Notes under the pieces: generated by a model | What the model was told of the DNA's origin: nothing | Seen by the model: the letters and a program-made list of their open reading frames with translations, nothing else | The model's database searches: none | Source: Mayfieldus sp038040285 | Lineage (GTDB): Bacteria > Actinomycetota > Thermoleophilia > Solirubrobacterales > 70-9 | Length of the DNA stretch: 64,000 nt | NCBI GenBank assembly: GCA_038040285.1 | Contig: JBBPIN010000007.1 | Span: 1 to 64,000, forward strand | Direction: 5' to 3' | Position numbers and translations under genes: made by a program | Shown: one piece after another, positions 49,062 through 61,790 of the stretch | Layout of the letters: every line of letters starts with the position of its first letter | How positions within the stretch are numbered: position 1 is the first letter of the stretch

Positions 49062-50024
49062 TCAGCTCGACCTCGACTTGAGGTTGAGAGCGGCCTCCGG
49101 GAGCCCCTTTCCGCGGACCTCGGACGGGGAGCCAAATCCACGGCGCTCCAACTCGCCGGCGAACTCCCGGCGGACCCGCGATCCGGCCGCCGGATCGCGG
49201 AAGTTCTCGGTCCCGACGGCGATCAGGGCGGCTCCGGCAGCGATAAACGCGAGTGCATCGGCCCCGTTGCAGATGCCTCCCATTCCGATCACCGGGATCG
49301 AAACAGCGTCGGCGACCGCGTGCAGCTGGTGAAGCGCGACCGGGCGAACGGCGGGCCCCGAGAGGCCGCCGCTTCCCGCCCCAAGCCAGGGGCGCAGCGT
49401 CGTTGGGTCGATTGCCGAAGCCTTCAGCGTGTTGATCAGCGACACGGCGCCCGCTCCCCCCTCCTCCCCTGCCCGCGCCACCGCAGCGGGATCGGCAACG
49501 TTGGGGGTCAGCTTCACGATCAGCGGCTTTTCGGTGATCGGCCGCAGCGCCTCCAGCAGCGCCCGGGTCTCGGGCGGCTGCTCGCCGACGATCAGCCCCG
49601 ACTGGACGTTGGGGCAGGAGACGTTGAGCTCCACGGCCGCCACTTCGGGGCGCTTCCCGACCCCCTCGACGAGGGCAGTGAACTCGTCGTGGCTCGTGCC
49701 CATCACCGAGACGATCAACGGCACCGGCAGCAAGGAGAGCTCGGGCAGGTCGTGCTCCAAGAATCCCTTCAGGCCCTTGTTGGGAAGCCCGATCGAGTTC
49801 ATCATCCCCGCGGGCGTCTCCCATAGCCGCGGGGGCGGGTTACCGGCCCGTGGCTCGACGGTGATCGTCTTCGAGACGAAGGCCGAGAAGGGGAAATTGC
49901 GCACAAGCTCCTCGCCGAAGGCACGCCGGGCGGCGATCGCGTCGAAGGTCCCGGATCCGTTGATCACCGGATGCTCGAGCCGAATCCCGCAGAAATCCAC
50001 GGAGAGATCGACGCTCACATCCAT
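49062..50024 (-). CDS. pyrD: Dihydroorotate dehydrogenase, class 1B catalytic subunit
   Basis: 320 residues. Oxidises dihydroorotate to orotate with FMN; LEHPVINGSGTFDA, NSIGLPNKGLKGF, ELNVSCPNVQSGL with the catalytic Cys, IVKLTPNVADP and IGMGGICNGADALAFI are standard. The class 1B type passes electrons to PyrK, encoded directly upstream. ATG 50024 is used; a GTG at 50018 is also possible. The 34-base gap to pyrK is filled by 7-bp repeats. Confidence 0.95.
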   Translation of the reverse strand: MDVSVDLSVDFCGIRLEHPVINGSGTFDAIAARRAFGEELVRNFPFSAFVSKTITVEPRAGNPPPRLWETPAGMMNSIGLPNKGLKGFLEHDLPELSLLPVPLIVSVMGTSHDEFTALVEGVGKRPEVAAVELNVSCPNVQSGLIVGEQPPETRALLEALRPITEKPLIVKLTPNVADPAAVARAGEEGGAGAVSLINTLKASAIDPTTLRPWLGAGSGGLSGPAVRPVALHQLHAVADAVSIPVIGMGGICNGADALAFIAAGAALIAVGTENFRDPAAGSRVRREFAGELERRGFGSPSEVRGKGLPEAALNLKSRSS

Positions 50025-50028
50025 CCCC

Positions 50029-50052
50029 CGAATGACGAATGACGAGTGACGA
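50029..50052. repeat. 7-bp tandem repeats between pyrK and pyrD
   Basis: Units CGAATGA, CGAATGA, CGAGTGA, then partial CGAGCGT. Same unit family as 21003 and 38789. Confidence 0.75.
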
Positions 50053-50058
50053 GCGTCC

Positions 50059-50927
50059 TCATCTGTGCCCCGCCCCGGCGACGAGCGCCGTTTCGATCTG
50101 ATCGCCTGACACGACGGGTCCGTCGACGCACAGCCGGATATAGCCGCCGGCGGCCAGCGGCACCGCGCAGCCGAAGCAGGCCCCGAAGCCGCACGCCATC
50201 GGCGATTCCATCGCCAGCTCGCAGACGACGCCGCTCGCTTCGCACATCGCCCGCACCGCCTCCAGCATCGGGGGCGGCCCGCACGAATAGACGGCGGCCG
50301 ACCCAGCTTCATCGCCCTCCAGCAGCACCGCCAGCAGGTCGGTGACGTAGCCCTTGTGCCCGGCGTGCCCGTCCTCGGTCGCGAGACGCACCTCGCAGCA
50401 GGCGAACAGGTCGTCGAGGCCGCCGCTGTGCTCGCGATCTCGAAAGCCGAGCAGGATGCGGGTCGGGACGCCGCGATCGGCGAGCTGGCGGCGAAGGATC
50501 GCCAGCGGAGCGACGCCGATCCCGCCGCCGACCAGGATCGCGCCGGCGGCCCCCGGCGCGAGATCGCTCGGGGTCGAGAACGGCCGCCCCAGGGGCCCGT
50601 TGACCCAGACCTGCTCGCCCGACTCCAGCCCCGCCAGCCTCGATGTGCCCGGCCCGACGTCCTCGACCAGGAAGTCGAGTCGCAGGCCCGGCTCAGCTTC
50701 GACCGCGTCGGCGACCGAGAAGGCGCGGGGTAGGAACGGCCGCTCGTCGCGTTGGGCCCAGCGGGCCCGCGCCGCGAGCATGTAGAACTGCCCGGCGCTC
50801 GGCACCGGTCCGTCCCGGTCGCGCAGCGAGAAGACGCGATAACCGTCGGAACGATGGTTGTCGACCACCTCCAGCGCCCTGCGACCGAAGGGAGCCAGGA
50901 CCCGGTCGGCACCGGAGCCGTTTCCGC

Positions 50928-50931
<4 letters not shown>
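50059..50931 (-). CDS. pyrK: Dihydroorotate dehydrogenase electron-transfer subunit
   Basis: 290 residues. FAD-binding domain (PRAFSVADA), NAD-binding domain (LVGGGIGVAPLAILRRQL, YSCGPPPML) and the C-terminal [2Fe-2S] cysteines in MACGFGACFGCAVPL and YIRLCVDGPV. Partners PyrD to send electrons to NAD. GTG 50931 overlaps the carB stop (GTGA). The N-terminal PyrK domain is complete (RVFSLRDRDGPVPSAGQFYML). Confidence 0.93.
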
Positions 50932-54049
<3,118 letters not shown>

Positions 54050-54050
<1 letters not shown>

Positions 54051-54478
54051 CAGACCTCGATCTCCTCACCGCGCGCGATCGCCTCCGCGACCCGCTCGGC
54101 GGTGGCGGGGTCATACGACCCCCAGCCCCAGCAGATGCGACCGTCGCTGAAACGCGAGATGCCGATCACGGGCGCGTCGATGACCGCGCCGCTGCTGGTC
54201 CCCTCCCCGTGCATGCGCACCCTGCTGTGAACAACGTCGGGCGCGATCTCGGTGACCTCCTCGAGCTCGCCGTGTATGTCGCTAAGGGTCTCCTCGACGT
54301 CGGCGATGTATCGCTCGAACCCCTCCCGGCCGACGTAGCGCGCACCCATCACCTCGGTGATCGGCGGGCGCCATTCGAAGTCATCGGTGAAGAAGTCGTC
54401 GTAGCGCGCACGGAGTCCGCTCAGCCCCTCCTCGTTCCAGATCCGCCAGAACTCGCGCGTGAGCTCGACGTTGTTCAT
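54050..54478 (-). CDS. SnoaL-like (NTF2 fold) protein embedded between carA and carB
   Basis: 142 residues: ELTREFWRIWNEEGLSGL, YDDFFTDDFEWRPPI and VGREGFERYIADVEETL form the helical front, and GVID-type sheet segments with ISRFSDGRICWGWGSYD close the cone. No catalytic signature can be named. Its ATG overlaps the carA TGA (ATGA) and its TGA overlaps the carB ATG (TGATG), so it is locked into the translation of the two CPSase subunits. A role in carbamoyl phosphate synthesis is inference from this position only. Confidence 0.88.
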
Positions 54479-55626
54479 CTCTCCGCCTCCGCGAGCTGCA
54501 GGAACTGGTCGAAGAGGTAGCGGGCGTCGTGCGGGCCCGGCGCGGCTTCGGGGTGGTACTGCACGGTTGCGCCGGGGACGTCGCACAGCACCAGCCCCTC
54601 GACGGTGCGGTCATAGAGGTTCAGATGGGATAGCTCGGCGGCGCCGAAGTCGGTCTCCCAGCGCACCGGCTCGTCGGCCTCGATGGTCGGCTCGCCGCCC
54701 GGCCCGCGGACCGCAAAGCCGTGGTTCTGGGAGGTGATGTCGATGCGGCCCGTGGCGAGGTCCTTGACCGGGTGGTTGGAACCGCGGTGGCCGAACGGCA
54801 GCTTGAAGGTCTCCAGCCCGACCGCGCGGCAGAGCAGCTGGTGGCCGAGGCAGATGCCGAACACGGGGCGCACCCCGACCAGCTCGCGGACGTTGTCGAC
54901 CACGTAGTCCAGCGCCGCCGGGTCACCGGGGCCGTTGGCAAGGAAGACGAGGTCGGGGTCCTCCGCCAGGATCTCCTCGACCGACGACGAGCAAGGCAGC
55001 AGCGTCACCCGGCAATCGCGCTCTCGCAACTGCCGAACGATGCTCAATTTGATCCCGGTGTCGATGCCGACCACGTGCGGGCCGGAACCCTCGAAGCGCA
55101 GCGGCTGGTCCGGCGTCACCTCGCGGGCCAGGTCGGCGCCCGCCATCGAAGGCTCGGCGCTCACCAGCTCGGCGGCCTGATCCTGGGGGAGCTCGGCCGG
55201 GAAGATCCCACCGCGCATCGCGCCGCCGTCGCGGATGTGGCGCACCAAGGCGCGGGTGTCGACGCCGCTGATCGCCGCCACACCGCAGTCGGCCAGCCAA
55301 TCCAGCCAGCCTCCCTCGGCGCTGGACACGTCCTCGCCGTTGTGGGCGTCGCGCATGACCACGGCGCGGGCCTGAACTCGATCGGACTCCATCGCCTCGC
55401 TCGAGACCCCGTAGTTGCCGATCAGCGGGTAGGTGAAGGTGATGATCTGGCCCGCGTAGGAGGGATCGGTGACCGCCTCCTGGTAGCCGGTCATCGAGGT
55501 GTTGAAGACGACCTCGCCGGTCACCGCCTCACCGCCCGCGCACAGCTCACCGTCGAAGCGGGTTCCGTCCTCGAGCAGTACGTAGCCGCTTCGATCCGAT
55601 GTTGTTCGCGCTCGGCCCACGGTCAT
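54475..55626 (-). CDS. carA: Carbamoyl-phosphate synthase small (glutaminase) subunit
   Basis: 383 residues. N-terminal CPSase domain (FNTSMTGYQEAVTDPSYAGQ) and class I glutaminase with the nucleophile in FGICLGHQLL and the base pair in QYHPEAAPGPHD. Provides ammonia to CarB. The ATG at 55626 is one base after AAGGAG; a GTG at 55620 has better spacing (7 bases) and may be the true start. The start region lies in the junction cassette shared with cinA. Confidence 0.95.
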   Translation of the reverse strand: MTVGRARTTSDRSGYVLLEDGTRFDGELCAGGEAVTGEVVFNTSMTGYQEAVTDPSYAGQIITFTYPLIGNYGVSSEAMESDRVQARAVVMRDAHNGEDVSSAEGGWLDWLADCGVAAISGVDTRALVRHIRDGGAMRGGIFPAELPQDQAAELVSAEPSMAGADLAREVTPDQPLRFEGSGPHVVGIDTGIKLSIVRQLRERDCRVTLLPCSSSVEEILAEDPDLVFLANGPGDPAALDYVVDNVRELVGVRPVFGICLGHQLLCRAVGLETFKLPFGHRGSNHPVKDLATGRIDITSQNHGFAVRGPGGEPTIEADEPVRWETDFGAAELSHLNLYDRTVEGLVLCDVPGATVQYHPEAAPGPHDARYLFDQFLQLAEAER

Positions 55627-55652
55627 TCTCCTTGGCTGAGCCTCGCGCTCAC
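55604..55652 (-). repeat. Gene-junction cassette, copy 2 (carA start)
   Basis: Blocks of 15 (55604-55618) and 26 bases (55627-55652) identical to those at 22321-22369, with the 8-base middle different. It carries the stop of the isochorismatase-like gene, the ribosome site and the carA start. Confidence 0.75.
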
Positions 55653-56191
55653 AGGACCAGCGCCTGCACCTGTTTGAACTCGGCCGCGTCGGAGCCCCCC
55701 AGCAGCTCGAACAGCGCCGTCTCGACGCTGGTCAGCACGGCGCCGGCGTGCTCGGCCTTGTGCAGGCCCAGCTCGCGGTTCTCGTCGGTGCGCGAGCCGA
55801 CCGCGTCGCCGACGACCTGCACCTCGATGCCCTGGTCAAGTAGGTCGAGCACCGTCTGGTTGACGCAGACGTGGGTCTCGATCCCGCAGACCAGCGCCTG
55901 GTCGCGGCCGTTGAGGTCGAAGCCTTCGGCTTCCGCCGCCGAGAAGCGGACCTTCTCGATCGGCTCCAGCCCGTCGGGAAGGTGATCGGAGACCTCGGGG
56001 ACCGTGTTGCCGAGCCCCTTCGGGTACTGCTCGGTGACCACGATCGGGATCCCCATCGCCTCGGCGCCCTGCACGAGCCTGGCCGCCGACTCGGCGACCG
56101 CGTCGAAGCTCGGCACCGCCTTGCGAAACGCCTCCTGGATGTCGACGACGACCAGCGCCGCCCGCTCGCGGTCGAGCTTCGGCGTGCTCAT
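55649..56191 (-). CDS. Isochorismatase-family hydrolase
   Basis: 180 residues with the cysteine hydrolase triad: Asp in LVVVDIQEAF, Lys in PIEKVRFSA and Cys in GIETHVCVNQT. Members include nicotinamidases, ureidoacrylate and biuret-type amidohydrolases. Placement in the pyr operon, overlapping pyrC by 4 bases, hints at a pyrimidine-linked amide substrate, but that is inference. Its stop lies in the cassette at carA. Confidence 0.88.
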   Translation of the reverse strand: MSTPKLDRERAALVVVDIQEAFRKAVPSFDAVAESAARLVQGAEAMGIPIVVTEQYPKGLGNTVPEVSDHLPDGLEPIEKVRFSAAEAEGFDLNGRDQALVCGIETHVCVNQTVLDLLDQGIEVQVVGDAVGSRTDENRELGLHKAEHAGAVLTSVETALFELLGGSDAAEFKQVQALVL

Positions 56192-57536
56192 GCGGCAACC
56201 CCCATTGAGAAGCTGCGCAGCCGGTAGGCGACCTGGCCCGCCGCCACCGTCATCAGCACTCGCCCACGCAGGCTGCGGCCGGCGAAGCAGCTGTTGGACG
56301 AGCGGCTCTCATAGCCATCCTCGCCGACCGTCCACTCGACCCCCAGATCGCAGAGCACGACGTTGGCCTCGAAGCCCAGCGCCAGGCTTGGTCGCTGAAG
56401 CTCGAACAGCTCCGCCCCGGCGCCGAGCCTTGAGACCAGCAGATTCAAGTCGATCGTGCCCGGCACGACCAGCTCGGTGTGGAGGACCGAGAAGGCGGTC
56501 TCGAGCCCCGTCACCCCCATCGCCGCGGCCTCGAAGGGGACCTCCTTCTCGTCGGCCGAGTGCGGGGCGTGGTCAGTGGCGATGCAGTCGATCGTTCCGT
56601 CACGCAGGGCGTCGATCAGGGCCATCCGATCGTCCTCGGAGCGAAGCGGCGGGTTCATCTTGAATCGAGCGTCCAGGCCGCGCACCGCGTCGTCGGTGAG
56701 CGTGAGGTGATGCGGCGTCGCCTCGCAGCTCACCCGTACCCCACCCGCCTTCGCGGCGCGCATCGCGTCGACCGACTCGCGCGCGGAGAGGTGCTGGACG
56801 TGGGTGCCGGCGTCCTCGTAGCCGGCCAGCGCCGCGTCGCGGGCGATCATCGTCGACTCCGAGACCGAGGGGATGCCGGCCATCCCGAGCAGAGCCGATG
56901 CAGGTCCCTCGTGCATGACGCCGTCCCCGGAGAGCTCGGGGTCCTCCTCGTGCAGCGCGATCACCCCGCCGCAGAGGCGCTGGTACTGAAGCGCCCGCCG
57001 CAGCACCCGGGCACTTCTGATCGGAAGCCCGTCGTCGGAGAAGCCGATCGCCCCGGCGTCGCGCAGCTCGGCCATCTCGGTCAGCTCGGTGCCCTTCATC
57101 TCGCGGGTCACCGTGGTCAGAAAGCCGACCGGTACCGACGCCTCGCGCTCGGCGCGCTCGCGCAGCGATCCGACGTCGGCGGCGGTCGACACGGGCGGCT
57201 CGGTGTTGGCCATCGCGAGGATCCCGCAGTAGCCGCCCGCAGCGGCGGCGCGCGTGCCGGTCTCGATGTCCTCCTCGTCCTCGCGCCCGGGCGTGCGCAG
57301 GTGCACGTGGGGGTCGAAGAATGCCGGGAAGGCGTGCAGCCCCTCAGCCTCGACCACCTCGGCGGAGCCGTCCTTGGCGTCGCCGGGGCCGGTCAGCTCC
57401 GCGATCCGGCCATCGCGGATCACCACGTCGTGCTGGCCGTCGATCCCTGCGTCGGGGTCGAGCACCGTCGCGTCGCGCAGAATCAGCTCGGCGGGCTCGC
57501 CGTCGCGCCCGCTGAGCGCCTCGGAGATCGGCGTGC

Positions 57537-57540
<4 letters not shown>
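56188..57540 (-). CDS. pyrC: Dihydroorotase
   Basis: 450 residues, class I amidohydrolase that closes carbamoyl aspartate to dihydroorotate. Metal motif FFDPHVHLRTPG (His78, His80), MANTEPPVST, HLSARESVDAMR, CEATPHHL and IATDHAPHSADEK are standard. ATG 57540 overlaps the pyrB stop by 4 bases, and the 3' end overlaps the isochorismatase gene by 4 bases. Confidence 0.95.
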
Positions 57541-58498
<958 letters not shown>

Positions 58499-58502
<4 letters not shown>

Positions 58503-59095
58503 GGGCGATCCTCCGATTCCGTGTCGTCCTCGCCGGCAAGAGCGCCGGCGGGGTCTCCGTTGCTTGCGATCGTCACCTCGTCGACGCCGTCGGACTCCTC
58601 GAGCCGCACGTTGACCCTCTCCTCGCGGGCGGTCGGCAGGTTCTTGCCAACGTAGTCCGGGCGAATCGGCAGCTCGCGATGGCCGCGGTCGCAAAGCACC
58701 GCGAGCTGCACCCGCTCTGGGCGCCCGTAGTCGAACAGGGCATCAATCGCGGCGCGCACGGTGCGGCCGGTGAACAGCACGTCGTCGACGAGGACGACCG
58801 TGCGCCCGGAGAGGTCGAAGTCGAGGTGCGATGCGTGCACCTGGGGTTGGGCGTCGGGGCCGCGATCGCCGACGTCGTCGCGGTAGAAGGAGATGTCGAT
58901 GTCACCCAGCGGCACCTCGGAGCCGGTCTGCTCGCCGACCAGGGCGTGCAGGCGTTGGGCCAGCAGCGCGCCGCGGGTGTGGATGCCGACCAGGGCGAGG
59001 CCCTCGGGACCCGGGTTCTTTTCAGAGATCTCGTGCGAGATGCGGACCAGCGTGCGCCGCAGCTCGTCGTGCTCGAGCACGATCTTCTCGTTCAA
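58499..59095 (-). CDS. pyrR: Bifunctional pyr operon regulator/uracil phosphoribosyltransferase
   Basis: 198 residues. PRPP-binding motif VVLVDDVLFTGRTVRAA, GIHTRGALLAQRL and the dimer face LCDRGHRELPIRPDYVGKN match PyrR, which binds pyr mRNA when UMP is high. It is about 20 residues longer than usual, with an acidic tail (DDTESEDRP). ATG 59095 has GGAAGGGG before it, adjoining a PyrR-binding loop, so it likely controls its own operon at translation. Confidence 0.95.
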
Positions 59096-59101
59096 AACTC
59101 G

Positions 59102-59124
59102 CCCCTTCCTGGCCTCTCAGGACC
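59102..59124 (-). promoter_or_regulatory. PyrR-binding loop next to the pyrR ribosome site
   Basis: Minus strand GGTCCTGAGAGGCC (59124-59111) fits the consensus RGUCCNGNGAGGCY: GG-U-CC pairs with GG-CC around loop UGAGA, leaving the bulged U. The ribosome site GGAAGGGG follows one base later (59109-59102). PyrR binding here would block translation, as reported for mycobacterial pyr mRNA. Confidence 0.75.
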
Positions 59125-59147
59125 TGGTTAAAGGAACCGACGCGGCG

Positions 59148-59153
59148 AGAGTA
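59148..59153 (-). promoter_or_regulatory. -10 box of the pyr operon
   Basis: Minus-strand TACTCT; predicted start near 59141 gives a leader of about 45 bases that contains the PyrR loop. No clear -35. Confidence 0.4.
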
Positions 59154-59212
59154 CCAGGGCAGAAGGCGGATCAGCCCGACTACGCCGCGATGCGGAGCCC
59201 AAAGTGGGCGCT

Positions 59213-59218
59213 TAATGT
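59213..59218 (+). promoter_or_regulatory. -10 box of the hydrolase at 59228
   Basis: TAATGT 9 bases before the TTG start; divergent from the pyr operon. Confidence 0.4.
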
Positions 59219-59227
59219 TCGGCTGTC

Positions 59228-60101
59228 TTGACAGACAGCGTCGATCAGGTCATAGAGCAGCACCGCGCCGCCGGGCGCGAATTCGAGGCGGCCGGAGTGC
59301 GCAGCTTCGTCCGTGAGCAAGGCGACGGCCCAGCGGTCCTGCTCCTGCACGGGGTCCCGGCGAGCTCCTTCCTTTATCGCAAGGTGATCCCGCCGCTCGC
59401 CGAGGCGGGACTGCGCGCGATCGCGGTCGATTTTCCGGGCCTCGGCCTCGCCGAGCGCCCGCAGGACTTCGACTACAGCTGGAGCGGCCTCGCGGACTGG
59501 CTCGAAGAGGCCGTCGACGCCCTCGGGATCGAGCGCTGTCATTTGGTCGTCCACGATCTCGGCGGCCCGATCGGCTGCACCTGGGCAGTCCGCAATCCGG
59601 ATCGAGTGCTTTCCCTGACCGCCCTCAACACGGTCCTCGACATCGCCGGCTTCCGGCCCGTGTGGACGATGTACGCGTTCTCCGTGAGGGGCCTGGGCGA
59701 GGTTGCACTGCGCGGGCCACGCTTCGTCTTCAGCCAGCTCTTCTACCGGCAGGGGCATCAAGGACCGCAGCGCGGTCGCGGCGGCAGAGGTCAACGCGTA
59801 CCACGCCCTGCTGCTTCGCGACGACGGGGGCGCGGCATTCCTGCGGATCATGCGCAGCTTCGAATCGGCCGAGGCGCAGCAGCGATTCCTTTGGGAGGGG
59901 CTGGCGAAGCGCGACTATCCCGCCCAGGTCGTCTGGGGCCGGGACGATCCCGCGCTGCGGCTGAACCGGATGGAGGCCGTCAAACGGGCGTTGAAACTCG
60001 ATCACGCGACGCTGCTGCCGGCGAAGCACTTCCTGCAGGAAGACCAGGCGCCGGCGGTTGCCGCGGCGGTCGCGCGGCTGGCGGGTCAGTCCGACGGCTG
60101 A
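59228..60101 (+). pseudogene. Alpha/beta hydrolase with a single-base frameshift
   Basis: From TTG 59228 the frame encodes the front of an alpha/beta hydrolase: VLLLHGVPASSFLYRKV, DFPGLGLAERP and VHDLGGPIG with an Asp nucleophile, as in haloalkane dehalogenases. After VFSQLFYRQ (59752) the frame becomes unlike a protein, while the next frame continues GIKDRSAVAAAEVNAYHAL, VWGRDDPAL (acid) and LLPAKHFLQED (base) to the stop at 60101. One surplus G in the GGGG run 59752-59755 accounts for the break. Decay or a base-calling error are both possible. It overlaps rnz by 16 bases. Confidence 0.8.
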
Positions 60102-61081
60102 ACGGCCTCGGCCGAATCGGCCTGCGGCGCCTCGCGGCGCTCGCGCGCGCCGTTGGGGACCAGCAGCGGCTCGCCGCGCTCCGGGAAGGGGATCTCGACC
60201 AGGTCGAAGTCGCGCGGCGCGATCGTCGGCTCGAACACCGCCCGGGCCTCCTCGAGCACCTGGCCGACGTTGTAACGCGAGGAGACGTGGACCAGGGCGA
60301 GCATCTGCACCTCGGCCTCGCGGGCCAGCGCCGCCGCCTGGCCGGCGGTCGAGTGCCCAGTCTCCGCGGCGCGCTGGGCCTCCTCCTCGGCGAAGCTGCC
60401 GTCGTGGACGAGCAGCTCGGCGCCCTTCGCCGCCTCGGCAGTGGCCAAGCAGGGCGCCGTGTCGCCGGTGACCACAATTGTGCGACCTGGTCGGGGCTCC
60501 CCCATCACGTCCTCGGCGCGTACGACGCCGTCGGCGCCCTGCACTTCCTCGCCGCGCTCCAGGGCGCTGAACGCCGGGCCCTCGGGGATTCCGAGCCGCT
60601 CGGCGGCCTGCTTGTCGAAGCGGCCGCGCCGCTCCTGCTCGCCTAGGCGGTAGCCGAAGGCGGTCATCCGGTGCTCGACCGGAAAGGCCCGCACCTCGTA
60701 ATCGCCGTGCTCGACGGCCTGCTCGGGAGCCAGGTCGTTCACCTCGACCTCGTAGCGGGTCTTGCCGATCACCCGCCGCAGCGCCCCGAACAGCTCCCGC
60801 ATCCCCGGCGGGCCGTAGATCTTCAACGGCACCTCGCGGCTCTGGAGGTCGTAGGTCTTCAGCAGGCCGGGCAACCCCAGGTAGTGGTCGGCGTGCAGGT
60901 GCGTGATGTAGATCTCATCCAGCGCCACGAGTCCCAGCGAACGGTGCATCTGGCGCTGCGAGCCCTCGCCGCAGTCGAACATGATCCGGTCGCCGCCCCG
61001 CATCACGAGCACGCAGGCGGTGGCGCGGCGCGCCGTTGGCACCGATCCACCGGTGCCGAGGAAGGCGACGGAGAGGTCCAT
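60086..61081 (-). CDS. rnz: Ribonuclease Z
   Basis: 331 residues from ATG 61081. tRNA 3'-processing endonuclease of the MBL fold: FLGTGGSVPTARR, MFDCGEGSQRQM, THLHADHYLGLPG, VVTGDTAPC and a C-terminal His in LALVHVSSRY. A Glu/Arg-rich C-terminal tail of about 25 residues extends beyond the core. The next gene upstream is a tRNA-Arg without encoded CCA, a natural substrate type. Confidence 0.93.
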   Translation of the reverse strand: MDLSVAFLGTGGSVPTARRATACVLVMRGGDRIMFDCGEGSQRQMHRSLGLVALDEIYITHLHADHYLGLPGLLKTYDLQSREVPLKIYGPPGMRELFGALRRVIGKTRYEVEVNDLAPEQAVEHGDYEVRAFPVEHRMTAFGYRLGEQERRGRFDKQAAERLGIPEGPAFSALERGEEVQGADGVVRAEDVMGEPRPGRTIVVTGDTAPCLATAEAAKGAELLVHDGSFAEEEAQRAAETGHSTAGQAAALAREAEVQMLALVHVSSRYNVGQVLEEARAVFEPTIAPRDFDLVEIPFPERGEPLLVPNGARERREAPQADSAEAVQPSD

Positions 61082-61164
61082 TGTGCAAGCGTAGATGCGC
61101 CGTGGCAAGCGTGCGGGCAGCGCCATGCGGTGCCTGGCTCGCCTCTAGACTCAGCTTCTCATCT

Positions 61165-61238
61165 GCGCCCGTAGCTCAGCTGGATAGAGCGTTCGCCTCC
61201 GGAGCGAAAGGTCACAGGTTCGAATCCTGTCGGGCGCG
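61165..61238 (+). tRNA. tRNA-Arg (anticodon CCG)
   Basis: 74 bases folding fully: acceptor GCGCCCG/CGGGCGC (61165-61171 with 61231-61237), D stem GCTC/GAGC, anticodon stem TTCGC/GCGAA with loop CTCCGGA (anticodon CCG at 61199-61201), T stem ACAGG/CCTGT with TTCGAAT loop. The discriminator is G; CCA is not encoded. Reads CGG, frequent in this GC-rich DNA. A TAGACT box is 13 bases upstream. Confidence 0.97.
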
Positions 61239-61312
61239 CTCGCTCGCCGCCTGCCCGGTACGGCCTCTCTCAGGGAAGCGGCTGCCACCGTGTCCCCTGG
61301 CATGCGCCACGG

Positions 61313-61318
61313 TAGGCT
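61313..61318 (+). promoter_or_regulatory. -10 box of leaderless SRPBCC gene
   Basis: TAGGCT, 7 bases before the ATG at 61326; decides the start. Confidence 0.5.
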
Positions 61319-61325
61319 CGCGCCG

Positions 61326-61775
61326 ATGGGCATCCTCGAAGCCAGTTGGACGGTCGAGATCGACGCGCCGCGCGAGCGCTGCTATGAGATCGCGGCAGAC
61401 GTCGAGAATGCGCCGGGGTGGCAGGGCACGCTGGAAGAGGTCGAGGTGATCGAGCGCGACGATCAGGGGCGGGCGGCCCTGGTCTATACGAAGTCCGACG
61501 CGAAGGTCAAGAAGGTCGACTCCGAGCTCCGGTTCAGCTACGACCCTCCGGGCGCGATCACCTGGGAGCAGGAGAAGGGCGAGGTCAAGTGGCTGACGGG
61601 CTCCTGGGACTTCGAGGAACTGGACGGAGGCCGCAGTCGCGCCACCTACGGGCTTCGGGGCGACCCCGGCCGGATGCTCGGCCTGCTGCTGCGCGGTCCG
61701 GTCGAGGCGAAGGTGAAGGAGTTTCTGACCAAGAGCGCCGCCGAGGGCCTGAAGACCGAGGCCGAAGCAGGCTAG
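61326..61775 (+). CDS. SRPBCC (START-like, polyketide cyclase/COQ10 type) protein
   Basis: 149 residues: ASWTVEIDAPRERCYEIAAD (the first strand and helix of the fold), PGWQGTLEEVEVIERDDQG, a central sheet with ITWEQEKGEVKWLTGSW and the long C-terminal helix with LLLRGPVEAKVKEFLTKSA. The fold makes a deep hydrophobic pocket for lipids or polyketides; ligand unknown. ATG 61326 is favoured over 61290 by the -10 spacing. Convergent with the next gene, 15 bases apart. Confidence 0.82.
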   Translation: MGILEASWTVEIDAPRERCYEIAADVENAPGWQGTLEEVEVIERDDQGRAALVYTKSDAKVKKVDSELRFSYDPPGAITWEQEKGEVKWLTGSWDFEELDGGRSRATYGLRGDPGRMLGLLLRGPVEAKVKEFLTKSAAEGLKTEAEAG

Positions 61776-61790
61776 GCCGGCCTCGCAGGC

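Noticed and set aside
49062..50912. A single 616-codon frame that seems to fuse an unknown domain to PyrD
   Set aside because: The first 290 residues are a shadow of pyrK in another frame; PyrD starts at 50024 after the repeat array.
61151..61333. Minus-strand frame with SAPDRIRTCDLSLRR across the tRNA
   Set aside because: This peptide is the classic false translation of the antisense strand of a tRNA gene.
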